Assembly: GCF_025602895.1 (NCBI RefSeq)
Contig: NW_026516207.1
Span: 992,001 to 1,056,000, forward strand
DNA length: 64,000 bases
From: Polychytrium aggregatum
Taxonomy: Eukaryota; Chytridiomycota; Chytridiomycetes; Polychytriales
Reading direction: 5' to 3'
In this document: positions 37,006 to 47,571 of the stretch, in pieces
How the letters are laid out: each line of letters opens with the position of its first letter
How positions within the stretch are numbered: position 1 is the stretch's first letter
Position numbers and translations under genes: made by a program
The notes under the pieces: generated by a model
What the model was told of the DNA's origin: nothing
Databases searched by the model: none
The model's input: only the letters and a program-made list of their open reading frames with translations

Positions 37006-37365
37006 AGCCAGGAAGGAACTGGCCCGTTTCTTCTGGATAGACTGTAGAGCTTCTTGTGGCGCTGTTGATCGCAAGCGGATATAGAGGCAGGGGAGTGTAT
37101 GTATCGAGAGGCTCAGACAAACGAGAGAGCAACGAGGCGAAGATGGGAAGGAAATGACCAAAGCGAACAAACTTGCTGCAACCAGGGACAGCCAATGAGA
37201 GACCCGCCAGTGCGGGCGGCGGAAGGAAGGAGACTAGCAATACAGTAGAGGCAGACAAAAAGCAATTTAAAAGGGAAAAAAGGGCCTGCTGCATCGACAA
37301 AACCGATGAAATATGTTGGCAAAACGAACAGCGCCGACATATGGGGGCTCAAGAAGCATGGCAAC

Positions 37366-37437
37366 GTCAGATGAGTGCCATCTTGATGAATGCCATCCTG
37401 ACGAGTGCCATCCTGACGAGTGCCACCCAGACGACAA
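37366..37437. repeat. 15-bp tandem repeat
   Basis: About five imperfect copies of a unit reading gagtgccatcctgac, with TTG and CAC variants, in the 3' flank of the kinase gene. Confidence 0.85.
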
Positions 37438-37553
37438 AACAGCACGGGAAGCACTTCTCCCGACACACACACACATCCTGTCTATGGATCCAGCTCGTGT
37501 TCCAGCCACTTTGTTCGTCCAGCTTGCTCTAGCACCTCTCGAACAGATCCCGC

Positions 37554-40330
37554 TTAGTTGGCGCCGGGGCCCTTGGTATGTACATGGTTGCTGGATTGCC
37601 GCTCGGGGGTGCAGTACTGGAGAGTCTGGATCCACTCGTCCGCGATGAGCTTGTCGAGGGAGAATCGCGTCAAGGGCGAAGGATCGAGCATGCCGTACTG
37701 CGAAGGTTTGAGTGGGAGCGAACAGCGAGACGGGCGATGGAGAATGAGTCAGCGACTCTGCTTCGACACTGCACCCTCAAAAGGGCGAATGGGTGACCAG
37801 GCAGAAGCAACCAAGAATCTCTGGCGATGCCATCCACCACGCATGCACTGCCACGATGCTTACAATGACTTTTCTCGGGCCAGGGGCCAGCTGCTCAAAG
37901 GGCCAGAAGGAGCTGCGGTGGTCGAGATAGTACTTGAAGCGCGCATCGGTTTCCTCGGCGCTTCTCCACGGGATGGCATTGTTGACCATGATGTAGCTAA
38001 AGGCGGCAGCGCGAGACATCAGTCATCGACATCCATAATAGATTCAACCCATCCATCCTACGGGCGCAGATGCCCAGCTGTGCGCGAGCCACAGGGTGCC
38101 TGTGAGGGAGAACCACTTACAAGATGATGCCCATGGCCCAGATATCGACCAGTTGTGAGTCATACTCAGGGTCGGTGTGTTCCTAGGATGTCGAGCATCA
38201 TCATAATCAGCAATGAGACGACAAACGCAGGGTTGCCAGTTATATTCGCCGGAAATTCGGCCACTCTACCGCGTCAGCACGACTGGCAAGGACCTCCTAC
38301 CTCTGGGGCGATATAGGGCCCGGATCCACAGAGACCCTTGGCCTTGGTGGGCTTGCCAAAGGGCGTCTTGAAGACCTCGGAGACACCAAAGTCGGTGATC
38401 TTGAGGATTTTTCCGTCGTCGTCCAACAGGAGGTTTTCTGGAACACAGCCGGACCCGACATCAGCCTCGGTGATTGTCAAGGAGCATGCGAGTGCCAAGG
38501 GTCGCTACCAACACGATGGCCAGAATCCGCCAAAGACGTACCTGGCTTCAAGTCACGGTGAGCGACACCCATGCTATGCAGATACTTGACACCCTCAATG
38601 AGCTGGCGGAAGTAGCTGGCGGATACGAGGGCCCACGAGGTGATGTCAAGTTAGCGACACGGGCGAGGGGAAGGACGAGAACGACGGCAGCCATAGACGA
38701 CCGGCCGGACGAGTGGCAGAGCGGTGCGCTGATTGCGAAGGATACACAATCAGGAATCCGTAGGCAGAACCAGACCGACACCGGCACTGTCCAGCTACCG
38801 AGATACACACCAATACGACTCGTAGAGGTCGGTGAGCTGGCCGGCGTGGATCTTGGCGTAGAGATCGCCGTCGCGACAGTACTCCATGACGACACACCAC
38901 TTGTGTTTCTGGATAACCGGATAAACAGCGTCCAAAGCGATTGGGTGAGCTGGGCTGACTCGACAAGAGGAGCGGGGCTGACACCGACAGCAAGAGGAGC
39001 GGGGCTGACATCAGCAGCAGGAGGACAACGACGCTACCTCGTCTTTGATCAGGTCGACAGTTTTGATGATATTAGGATGGTCTAGGGTCGAGCTGATGCA
39101 GAACTCGGCAATGAGCTTCTTGACATACTCTTTCTGTGGCGGTGAGGCGTTGACGTCCGGGACGGGGAAGGGCGCAGCGAAAGCAAGCCGAGAATTAGCC
39201 CCGAGCGCGACTGCGCGTGACGTGTCATGAGATGGCGTCCTGAGGGCCATTGCGAATGCAGAGGCGGTGGCTCCAGGGCGAGCCAGGCAGCGCCGGCAGT
39301 ATGGGGGGGAGGGCGGCGAGGTGCGATCTGCGCAAAAGCGGATGCGGCTGCACTAAAGCTGTCGACGAAGGGGCAGGGGAGCACAGGGGATGGAGTGCGA
39401 GTGCAAACAGCGTCAACCTGTTTTGGGGGGTGAAGGGGGGGGTATTACCTGGCCCTCATTTCGTCTTCGGTTGCGGAATTCCTTGACGGCATACTTTTTT
39501 TCCGAGTTCATCGGGCAACACAGGCGGACGACGGCGTTGGCACCACGGCCGAGCTCGGTCGCCACCTTGCCGTACTTTTCAGCAAGCGAGGTGTCGGAGG
39601 CCGAGTGTTTCGACTCGTAAAAGTGGTCCGAGCCCTTTTGCGAGGTGGTCGAGGGACGGCGCAGGCCGGGGTTCATGAGACCCTTGAAGAGCCCGCCGTC
39701 AGACTTGTGGACCGAGCCATCGTCCGAGTCGCTGTTCTCGCTGTTCTCGTTGGAGGAATTGCCGCGCGAGCTCGAGGACTTTTTGGGCTTGAAGCTCTGG
39801 CCGCCGAGCAGCTTCAAGAGGCCAGGGCGCTTGGACTTGTCGTGATGCTGCTCCTCGGTCTCGCTCTCGCTGTCCGAAGCCGGGTGGGAGAAGGGCGACT
39901 GCACCGACGATTCTTTTGGCTTTTGCGAATCGTTAGCAGCGACGAAAAGACCCTGAACGGGGTCCTTGCTGGAGAAGACGTGGGTGTTGCCCTCGTCGTC
40001 GGTGGCTTGGTCCGTCGAGTAGCCCTGGTCTTCATCGGTGGACTCGCTGCCGGATTCGTATGTTCTCCGGGAGCGACCGACGATGGCGCTGCCTTCCTGG
40101 CCCGGATGAAAAATGCGATAGAGGATGTTTTTCTTGGGCGGAACGGGAGCAAAGAGAGCAGGATCGGATCCGGGGGCAGCCTTGGGCTTGAACAGCGAGC
40201 CCGCAGAGGAGGTTTTCCGCTCTGGTTTTGGCGATGGGGCTGCAGCCGCTCCATTGGCCTGGGACTGCGACTGGCGAGTGTTGGTGCTGGAAAGACCCGG
40301 AGTCCATATCTCGGTACTGAAGGTAGACAT
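37554..40330 (-). CDS. Ser/Thr protein kinase of the fungal Npr1/Hal5 (Hrk1/Sat4) group
   Basis: Starts at 40330 ([15 protein letters not shown]). The first 240 residues or so are Ser/Pro/Lys-rich and probably disordered, with acidic clusters. The kinase domain begins [20 protein letters not shown] (Gly loop) and YAVKEFR (ATP-binding Lys) at the end of exon 1 (about 39450). It continues through [29 protein letters not shown] and [20 protein letters not shown]. Next come [23 protein letters not shown] and [12 protein letters not shown], then [18 protein letters not shown]. Subdomain XI is [20 protein letters not shown], ending GPGAN. The activation segment with GS.PYIAPE and the following VD.WA is typical of the Hal5/Hrk1/Npr1 kinases, which control plasma-membrane transporters and ion homeostasis in yeasts. 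The exact orthologue is not resolved. About seven introns. Confidence 0.88.
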
Positions 40331-42238
40331 GGCTATGGAGAGAGTGTGGAGAACGGGGGGGGGAACTGAAGGCGATGGGAGCGAGAAAACCCGGCAAGCG
40401 CAAAGGGTGCTGTATCGACAAAGCTGAACGAATGAAACCGGACGACTGTCGCCACGAGGAGCAGCAGAGAATAAAAGGACGTGCGATGGCGGTCGAATGG
40501 GCAGGATGACGGAAACACGATAGTTAGGAGCAGATCGAGGCCGATTTTCAATCCGGTGAGTACCGATGACGTGGGGGCTGGGTCTCGAAAGGGGTGGGAC
40601 GAAGATGCTGGAAGGGCTGCCTCGACAGCCAGCATGCCACACTGGGGACCGGACAACTGAGCCGAGTCTGGTCGATCCGCCAATAGAGCTGGCGGGTGGT
40701 AGAATTGGTCGAGAGAGGAGGGGGGGCCAGCAAGCAGCAGCACGATGATGCGGCGGTGTTTTGATGCAAACGAGCGGCTGGCAGTGGTGGGAAGTGGGTG
40801 GCTGGTCCGATCGCCCGGGGCCGATCAGAGAACGTACCTGGGAGTTTGCCGACGACGGCGGAAACGAAGGGCAAGGAGAGCCTGTGGCCGTGCGAGGCGA
40901 GCAGGAGGAGAAGGACGGAGCAGAAGAGCGATGCAAGCGAGCGATGCAAAAGGGCGATGCAGGCGACTACAGAGACATGGCGGCGGGTCCAGGAAAGTCG
41001 CAAAAGTATAAATATGCATAGAATGGCCAAACAAAAAGCCGACTCTGAAGGAGCAGCGGGCTGCGATTGGCCCGAATTCGGGCCTTGGTGCGGGAGCGCG
41101 CCTGTGGGGCGAGAGCGGGCGAGAGGAGTGCGAGAAGGCGCAGAAGCAGAGCGAGGAGACACAGAGTGTTGCCACGGCTCGGCGAGAACAGCGAGGGCAG
41201 GCAGAGAGCGGCGCCGAGGAGACGACGCACATTCGATCCAGTCGATCCATTCGATCCAAGCAAGCCGATCGAGCCATTCGAGTCATTCGAGCCAGCGAGT
41301 CGAGCCGGCTGCGCGGTGGGGCGAGCGCGCGTGCGCGCGTGCGACGTGGCGGGACACACGCGTCCGATCCCTTCCCTTTTCTGAGGGGCACGAGCGCGCC
41401 TTTCTTTTGCAGCGTGACGACGATGTGTCGACCGAGGCAGCCCGATGCGAGTAATAACGTTGAGGCCTGGCATTCCAACGCTGGCAACAGCACTGCGACG
41501 GCAGCACGGCGATGCCAAACGACGCTGCACCAGCTGCCCGAAGCAGTGCCCGCATAACACTGCCGCGGCCTCTGGCCCAGCTCCGTCACTGCCCAACCGC
41601 AGCCCGGTTCCACTATCGCCCAACCATCGCCCAACCGCGGCTCGACATGTCGCACTGGCCTGTCCACTGGCACCTGCCGCGCTCAGCAGCCACCGTCCGG
41701 AGCACAACTCCATCGGCAGCAGTCTCTGTGAGCCTCCAGCTGCCCTTGCCCTGCACCGCGGCCTTGTCGCTCTCGCCAACGTCTCGCTCCTCGCCGCCCA
41801 CAGTCTCTGTGGCCCTCGGTGTCGCACTGCTTCTCGGCTCCTGTCTCGTTCGCCTTCGTCTTTGCCTTGCGTCCTTTGGTCGGCTTTGCGACCCATTCTG
41901 GTCATCGGCCTGCCCTTCCTTCCTTCCCTCCATCGTCCCTGTCGTCCTCGATCCTTGGCCCTTCCCTTCCTCTTCCCTGCTCCCTTTCCCTCCACTCCCT
42001 TCGCTCCCCCCCCCATCACCTCCCCTTTCCTCTCGTCTCCCTCTCTCCCCATCTGGTCTGGCCCATATCAGCTTCCCCGACCACCTCCGCCCCGTTCCCA
42101 CCCTCCCAATACCTGCTCCGGGTCAAGCCAAGGCCGAACTCCAAGCCACCGCCGTCTGGGCCTCGCATCTGCCACCTGGATACCACCATCCCAGTCTCTG
42201 GGCATCCTCCCCGTCTACCCGCCACCCGACTGCCAAAC
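40331..42238. other. long divergent intergenic region
   Basis: Nearly 2 kb of GC-rich DNA between the kinase (-) and RhoGAP-like (+) start codons, so it probably holds both promoters and 5' UTRs. It includes an imperfect array of about 10-bp units around gtcgatccattcgatcc (41230-41300) and an alternating GC/GT stretch (41320-41345). It becomes strongly pyrimidine-rich from 41850 to the start codon. The long ORFs in it have no recognisable homology. Confidence 0.5.
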
Positions 42239-45200
42239 ATGCGTCCGCTTCTCAGCTTCCATGATCACTTCTGGGGCCTCGACGACACTCCCCCCACCAG
42301 CGGCGTCGACCAGCTCTTCCACATCTTCACCGCCCATCTGTCCGAATGCGAGCTCGCACTGCTCTCCTTCAAGCAGCGGGCCTTTGTCGAAGACCAAACC
42401 GCCCTGCGATTCTCCGAACTGTCCCTCGGCAAGATCTCGGTCCCCTCGGACGACTCAGCTGCCTCGTCCCTGTCCTCGAGCATCGCCCTTGCCGGCGCCG
42501 GCCTTGCCTCCACCTTCTGGTCGGATGAGCGCAGGTCTCCCAACCAAAAAGTCTCGCTCTCGGGCGACGGCTCGGCCTTTGGAAACACCATTGCTCAGTA
42601 CAAGGACCAGATGAGTCGCCAGGCTGCCATTCACGCCACGCACTGCCAGTCCATTGCCCATGGCGTCATCACCCCGCTCTCCGAGTTCATCGTCCGCTAT
42701 CGCAAGCTCATCAACATGAAGAAGAGCGAGGTTGACCAGGCTTACAAGGGCTTTCCCAAGCTCGTTCGCGAAGTCGAGAAGAAAAAGGCTGCCTTTTTCG
42801 AGAAGATGAAGTTGGCCGAGGACGAGGAGACTCGCTCGCGCCAGGATGCCGAGATCAGAGACGCCCCGCAGTCCACCGACACAGGTAGCCATCGCCCACC
42901 ATCATCATGCATGGTCTGTTCGTCAGTGCGTCGACTCATCTCCATGACTCGCGATTCTGTCCGTCCTACTCTTGTCCAGGCGTAACCTTTGGCCATCGCG
43001 GCGTCCCGTACTCCGAGCTGATGGACATGTTCAACCTTATGAAGAAAGAAGTCAAAACCAGAGCCATCTCGACTCCCTTTGGTATCTTCGAAAACGGCTT
43101 TGTTGGCGAAGACGTCGTGGCCTTCCTCCGCGGAAGATACCCTAGCGTCACGTCCCCGTTGCTGGTGGCGATGGCCCAGGCGTACGTCAATCGCCGCCTC
43201 ATCACGGCCGTTGTCGGCGGCTACGACGGAGCCTTCAACCCCGAGACCCTCTACGTTTTTGGCCGTCCTCTTCTCAAGAACGGCGACAGCCCCTACGTCA
43301 AAGCCAGAAAGGACGCCGAGTATGCTCGCCAGGACTACCTCCGTTCGGTCCTCAATGCCGAGCACAGCCGCTCCGCCCTCAACTTCCACATCGAGGACTT
43401 TTTGATCTTCATCCAGCAAGCCGAGTCTGTGCGTATCTCGATCATGAGCGACAGCTACAAGGCCCTCGAGACCGCCCAGCGCACTGCCCTCGAGGAACTC
43501 TCGCGTCTCTGGAACCCAGAGCCGCTACAGTGGGTCCTGCCTCTCCCTCAGCCCGACGAAGGCATCGTCGCCATCTGCGAGAAGTGGTCCACGGGGCCTG
43601 TCCGCCAGCCACCCTTTGTCTTTGATCACTACGACGAGAACCGCGAGCCGATCAGCATGTTTGCCGCCACCATCGACCGGCTGGCCCAATTCACCAACCG
43701 AAACGTTCCTGTGCTGATTCGCCAGTCAGTCCAGGTCCTGCATGAGGCCTTCCAGGCTGCCCGGGGCTCTGTTGACATCTGGTTGACGCCGAACCCCGAG
43801 ATGCCCTCGGTCCAACTCCTCCGGATCGAGTTTGGCCGCGGCATCCGTGGCAAGAAGATCACTCTGGACAAGATGCGGCGCCAATCTCCCGCCGTCGTCG
43901 CATGTTTGCTCAAAATGTTCCTGACCGAGTCGACCTCCGGTATCATCTCCCCTACCTACTACGAGGAAGTGGCGGACCTGTACCGCGCCAAGGATGGTGA
44001 GTAGCTGATAACGCAGCTGGATTCTTTGGTGCTTGGGGAGGTGCACTGAGCTGCTGCGAGAGTGGCCATCGGCGGCGCGAACGAACCCAGGCGGCTGCTG
44101 TTACTCTGGAGCGAAGCGATTCTATCCAACCCGATGCTTACGCGACTGTATCGCAATGCGATCTCCTGTGGCTGATATCAACGCAGACTTCAACCTCACC
44201 GAGCTCGCCGATGAAAACGGCCGCATCGAGAGGCTCAAGGCCATCTTCAACAGTGTTTCGGCGCCCATCCACGACACTGTCCGCCTCCTGAGCGCGTACT
44301 TGCACTGGTAAGCCACCCCGCTCCAGCCGCCTGCAGCCTCGGCGCCGTGTACTTTCATGGGGTTTTGCCGGTGGCGCACACCGTTCGCCCGGGCATCGGC
44401 CGAATCTTCTCCTGCTCACTCTCTCCACGTGCCTCGAACGACTCACCAGCATCACCCGAGGCCTCCCCTCCAACGACCAGCGCTTTGTTGCCCTCTCCCG
44501 CACTCTGGCCTACTGCTTCCTCCGGCCCGAGCACACCACGACCGAGAATGCCAACGACCCCTACGCCTGGAAGCTCGTTAATGACCTGATTCGCAACTGC
44601 CCCGCCATCTTCGACCCCGAGATTAATCTGTCGAGTCTCCTCGAGCAGGACCAGGTCGTATACAGCGAGGACGACGAGGACGAGGAGCTGGACGACAACT
44701 TTGACATTCTCGACTCGTCCGAGTACCAGTACAACGGAAGCACCGCCGACGGCATGTCCTCTGCCGGCTCGCTGCCCCGAACGGCTGGCTCCATGACCGA
44801 TGGGTGGTTGAACGACCGGTCGGCAACCTCCTCGCCTGTCCTGACCAGTTCCAACTCGTGGTTCAACTGGAACTCCTCCCAAGCAAACGAGCCCGACTCG
44901 TGGGAAAAGCAAGGACTCGCTGGCCGTGTAAGTCCTGAGCCGAAAAGGCATCATCACCGTGTGAACAACAAGCTTTTGCTTCTCCACGGCAAGGTCAGAC
45001 GGCCGTGATATACGTCTTGCCATCGAGCGACCGGTCACGGTCGGTTCAGCCGATGCCGAACTCTGTGGAGAACACACAGCTGTTTGCCTCGGCATGGAGA
45101 AAGCACCATCCGGGCATCCCCGCCCCTCCAACGTGAAACCCGTTGATATGCTCACTGCTCCCTTGCTCCCTCCTCCCCTTCGCTCGCTTCGATCCAGGAC

Positions 45201-45623
45201 GACGACCTCGCTCTCAACCCCCGCATTCCACTTTTGCGCCCCGCGCATCGCAAGCGCAACTCCATTGCCGACATGGCGTTTGCGGCCACCACGGCGCTCT
45301 TCAGCCAGCTGCCTGGCTCGAGCCCGCTCTCTGGCTCGCCCATCAACGATACCAGCATTTCCACTGCTGCCCGTGCCGCGATGCCCCAGATCAACAAGGA
45401 CGTACCCATCCTGCCGGATCCCTTCAGTCCCGGCTCGACCTTCCCAGGCATCCGGCGGTCGTCGCTGCATGACCTCAAGATCAAGGAGGGCCGTGCGCCG
45501 TCCATCACGGATATGCGTGGCAAGGCCCAGGCTGTGCTCTCGGGCTCCATCAAGCCGTACGGTGAGACTCTCAGCCACTCTCCCTTGAGCAACAGCCCTC
45601 CACTCGAGAAGCTCGAGGCTTAG
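42239..45623 (+). CDS. F-BAR/DEP/RhoGAP-like protein (Rgd2 type)
   Basis: Start at the ATG 42239 (MRPLLSFHDHFWG). Exon 1 (to 42886) holds an F-BAR module: a conserved HDHFW opening, long helices with LLSFKQRAFVEDQTALRFSELS, then SEFIVRYRKLINMKKSEVDQAYKGF...EVEKKKAAFFEKM. Exon 2 (42980-43997) has a DEP domain (GIFENGFVGEDVVAFL...AYVNRRLITAV) set inside the F-BAR, as in yeast Rgd2. The second half of the F-BAR follows, then the RhoGAP region (NVPVLIRQSVQVLHEAFQA...). Later exons carry VRLLSAYLHW and LPSNDQRFVALSRTLAYCFLRP, then a Ser-rich acidic tail ending PPLEKLEA. Such proteins link curved plasma membrane to Cdc42/Rho5 control. The usual GIFR.SG arginine-finger motif reads DIWLTPN here, so GAP activity is doubtful. 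Confidence 0.85.
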
Positions 45624-46188
45624 AACGAACGGAGCCTTTTCTATGGTCTCCTGCCACCTCCTCCGAGGTGCCTTTCCCTCCCCCGTACTATGCAATCGTT
45701 TACCCCGGTGGATGAGCACGGCAAGCTTCCCGGCGCCGCCTTCCAGTGCGGTGCTCGCCTCAGTGTCGCTTGTGTTCGTCTTTCCCTCCCCATCTCGCCT
45801 ATGTCAGTTACATCTCTTTGTCCCTGTTCTGGTTTGCTGCTTGGTCTTTGGCTTTGCTTTTTTATTTTTTTGCTTGCCACCTCCCCGCCCCTTTGCCCCG
45901 TCCCCGCCTCGATCGTAATTCCAAATGTTTTGATGCCTGACATGTCCCCGCCCCCCGTCGTCTGTGATGTCTTTTGTGCCCTCGTTTTGCGTTGTCTTTG
46001 GTCCGTTTCTTTCTTTTTTTCTTTTTCCGTTCTATCCTCTACTCTCCTTACTACAGTATATACTTCAATCGTAAAGCAACCGATATACATGTCAATCAAT
46101 GTACACTGCCATTCGAAACCCGTCTGGGATGAAGCGACGAGACAACGGCAGCCGGCCCAGAGCCATCTTTCGACCCATCGACCCTGCC
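45624..46188. other. intergenic region between convergent genes
   Basis: T-rich and C-rich DNA after the RhoGAP-like stop codon, presumably 3' UTR sequence for both flanking genes. No ORF worth calling. Confidence 0.5.
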
Positions 46189-47238
46189 TCATCGCTCCCA
46201 GAAAGCGCTCGAGTTGCGATGCAGTCGCTGCAGCGTCTCCTCTGGCGACCACCCACGAGCCTCGGCAATCATGGCGCAGACCCGGTCCAGGGCCTCGTCC
46301 ACGAGCTCGGTGCTGCCGAGATCCGACTCGGCCAGGATGCGGTCCTCGGGGATCTCAGCGATCTGCTCCCGCCACTTGGGCGACCTGGAGTTGACGATGT
46401 GCGAAAAGCTGAAGTAAAACAGCCGGCTGATCCGTGGCGGCAGCTTCAGGATCGCCCGGGTGATCTCGTGTGAGCCAGACCAAGAATGCAGCATGATAGC
46501 TGGTGGCCAAAGCAGCGGCTGCTGTTGCTGTTGCTGTTGCTGGTGTTGGTGTTGGTCCAATGCGCCTGGGTCGAGGACAGAGCGATCGGACGACCTCGCC
46601 GGTCGCTTGGCCTTGGCCCGAGCCTGGAGATATTGTAGCAGCTCGCCGTGACACCGGACGGCATGCACCGAGACCGGCAGGCCGAGTTGTGAGGCCATCT
46701 CGAACTGGGCCTCAAAGACCCTCATTTGATGCTTGTAGTCGTAGCGCTCGCGGGTGCCGGGGTGGGTTGCGATCTTGTCGAGACCGATCTCGCCCAGGAG
46801 GCACTTTGGATGCCGCCGCAGATAGTCCTCGAGCAGCTGGCGGGTGCAGCCGGCGTCGTCGCCGAGCGATTCGGCCGTGACGGTGTGGGCGAACCAGGGG
46901 TGGACGCCTACGGGTATGGAGCAGGACGATGCTGAGCCCTCGAGGCCATGTTTTTCGATCGTTGTTGCCTATTTCCTCATCTCCAGACTCGCCGAGTGGC
47001 CTCATGCGGGCGAGGATTGCACAACATTGAGATGGGCCAAGGCTGGTGCCGGCTTACCGAAGCCAGGGATGACCTTGGACGGATACTGCCTCGCCATCTC
47101 GTCGATCTGGCTCCAGTCTTTGAGGTGGGTACCCATCACCCAGGTCTCTTGCGTTCGCATGTGAGGCAGGAGCCCGAGGGTCTCGGGGGTCTCGTTGATG
47201 TGCGAGTGGACATCGATCACAGGGACGCCGGCCGACAT
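46189..47238 (-). CDS. TatD-family metal-dependent hydrolase (Scn1-like)
   Basis: Start chosen at 47238 (MSAGVPVIDVHSHINE), where the metal-binding HxH begins. The frame is open upstream, so a longer start is possible. Exon 1 ends at about 47060 in KVIPGFG. Exon 2, from about 46908, continues VHPWFAHT, completing the TatD-type G.HPW. Other family motifs follow: LLGEIGLDKI (Glu ligand), LPVSVHAVRCHG (His), PAIMLHSWSGSHE (His) and RILAESDLGS (Asp). An Asp/His/Gln-rich insert (DQHQHQQQQQQQQ, about 46560-46505) interrupts the barrel between strands. Closest in layout to fission-yeast Scn1, a Cut9-interacting TatD relative. Nuclease activity is plausible but not shown by sequence. It lies 334 bp downstream of ATG4 on the same strand. 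Confidence 0.85.
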
Positions 47239-47571
47239 CCTCGTCAGGAGCGTCGAAAGCGGTGCAAGTCGTTTTGGATGCAGGATGGATGAGGGTATTG
47301 TGGCAGAAAGGGCAGCGGCGGGTCGGCAGCTCGAGGAAGCCGCCCTTGCGGATCGGGGCATCGTAGCGCTGTCCCCGTCATCAGTACTCCCGCATTCCCA
47401 GAGGCTCTCAGCCACCTGGCCTTGCGCATCAACTCTGCCACGGACACTGGTGTGTTGCTCAACGATAAAGTACAATTGAACCATATATCGCCGCTGGTGC
47501 GCTGCCGTTCCACCGATGCACTGAGCTATCTGAATGGCGGACGGCATGGGGACAAGCCAGCGCAGGACGGA

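Noticed and set aside
39605-40369. 254-codon plus-strand ORF
   Set aside because: Antisense to the low-complexity N-terminus of the kinase gene.
40798-42052. Several ORFs of 200-360 codons on both strands
   Set aside because: GC-rich intergenic sequence gives long frames on both strands at once; compositions are Arg/Ala/Ser-rich and no homology is recognisable.
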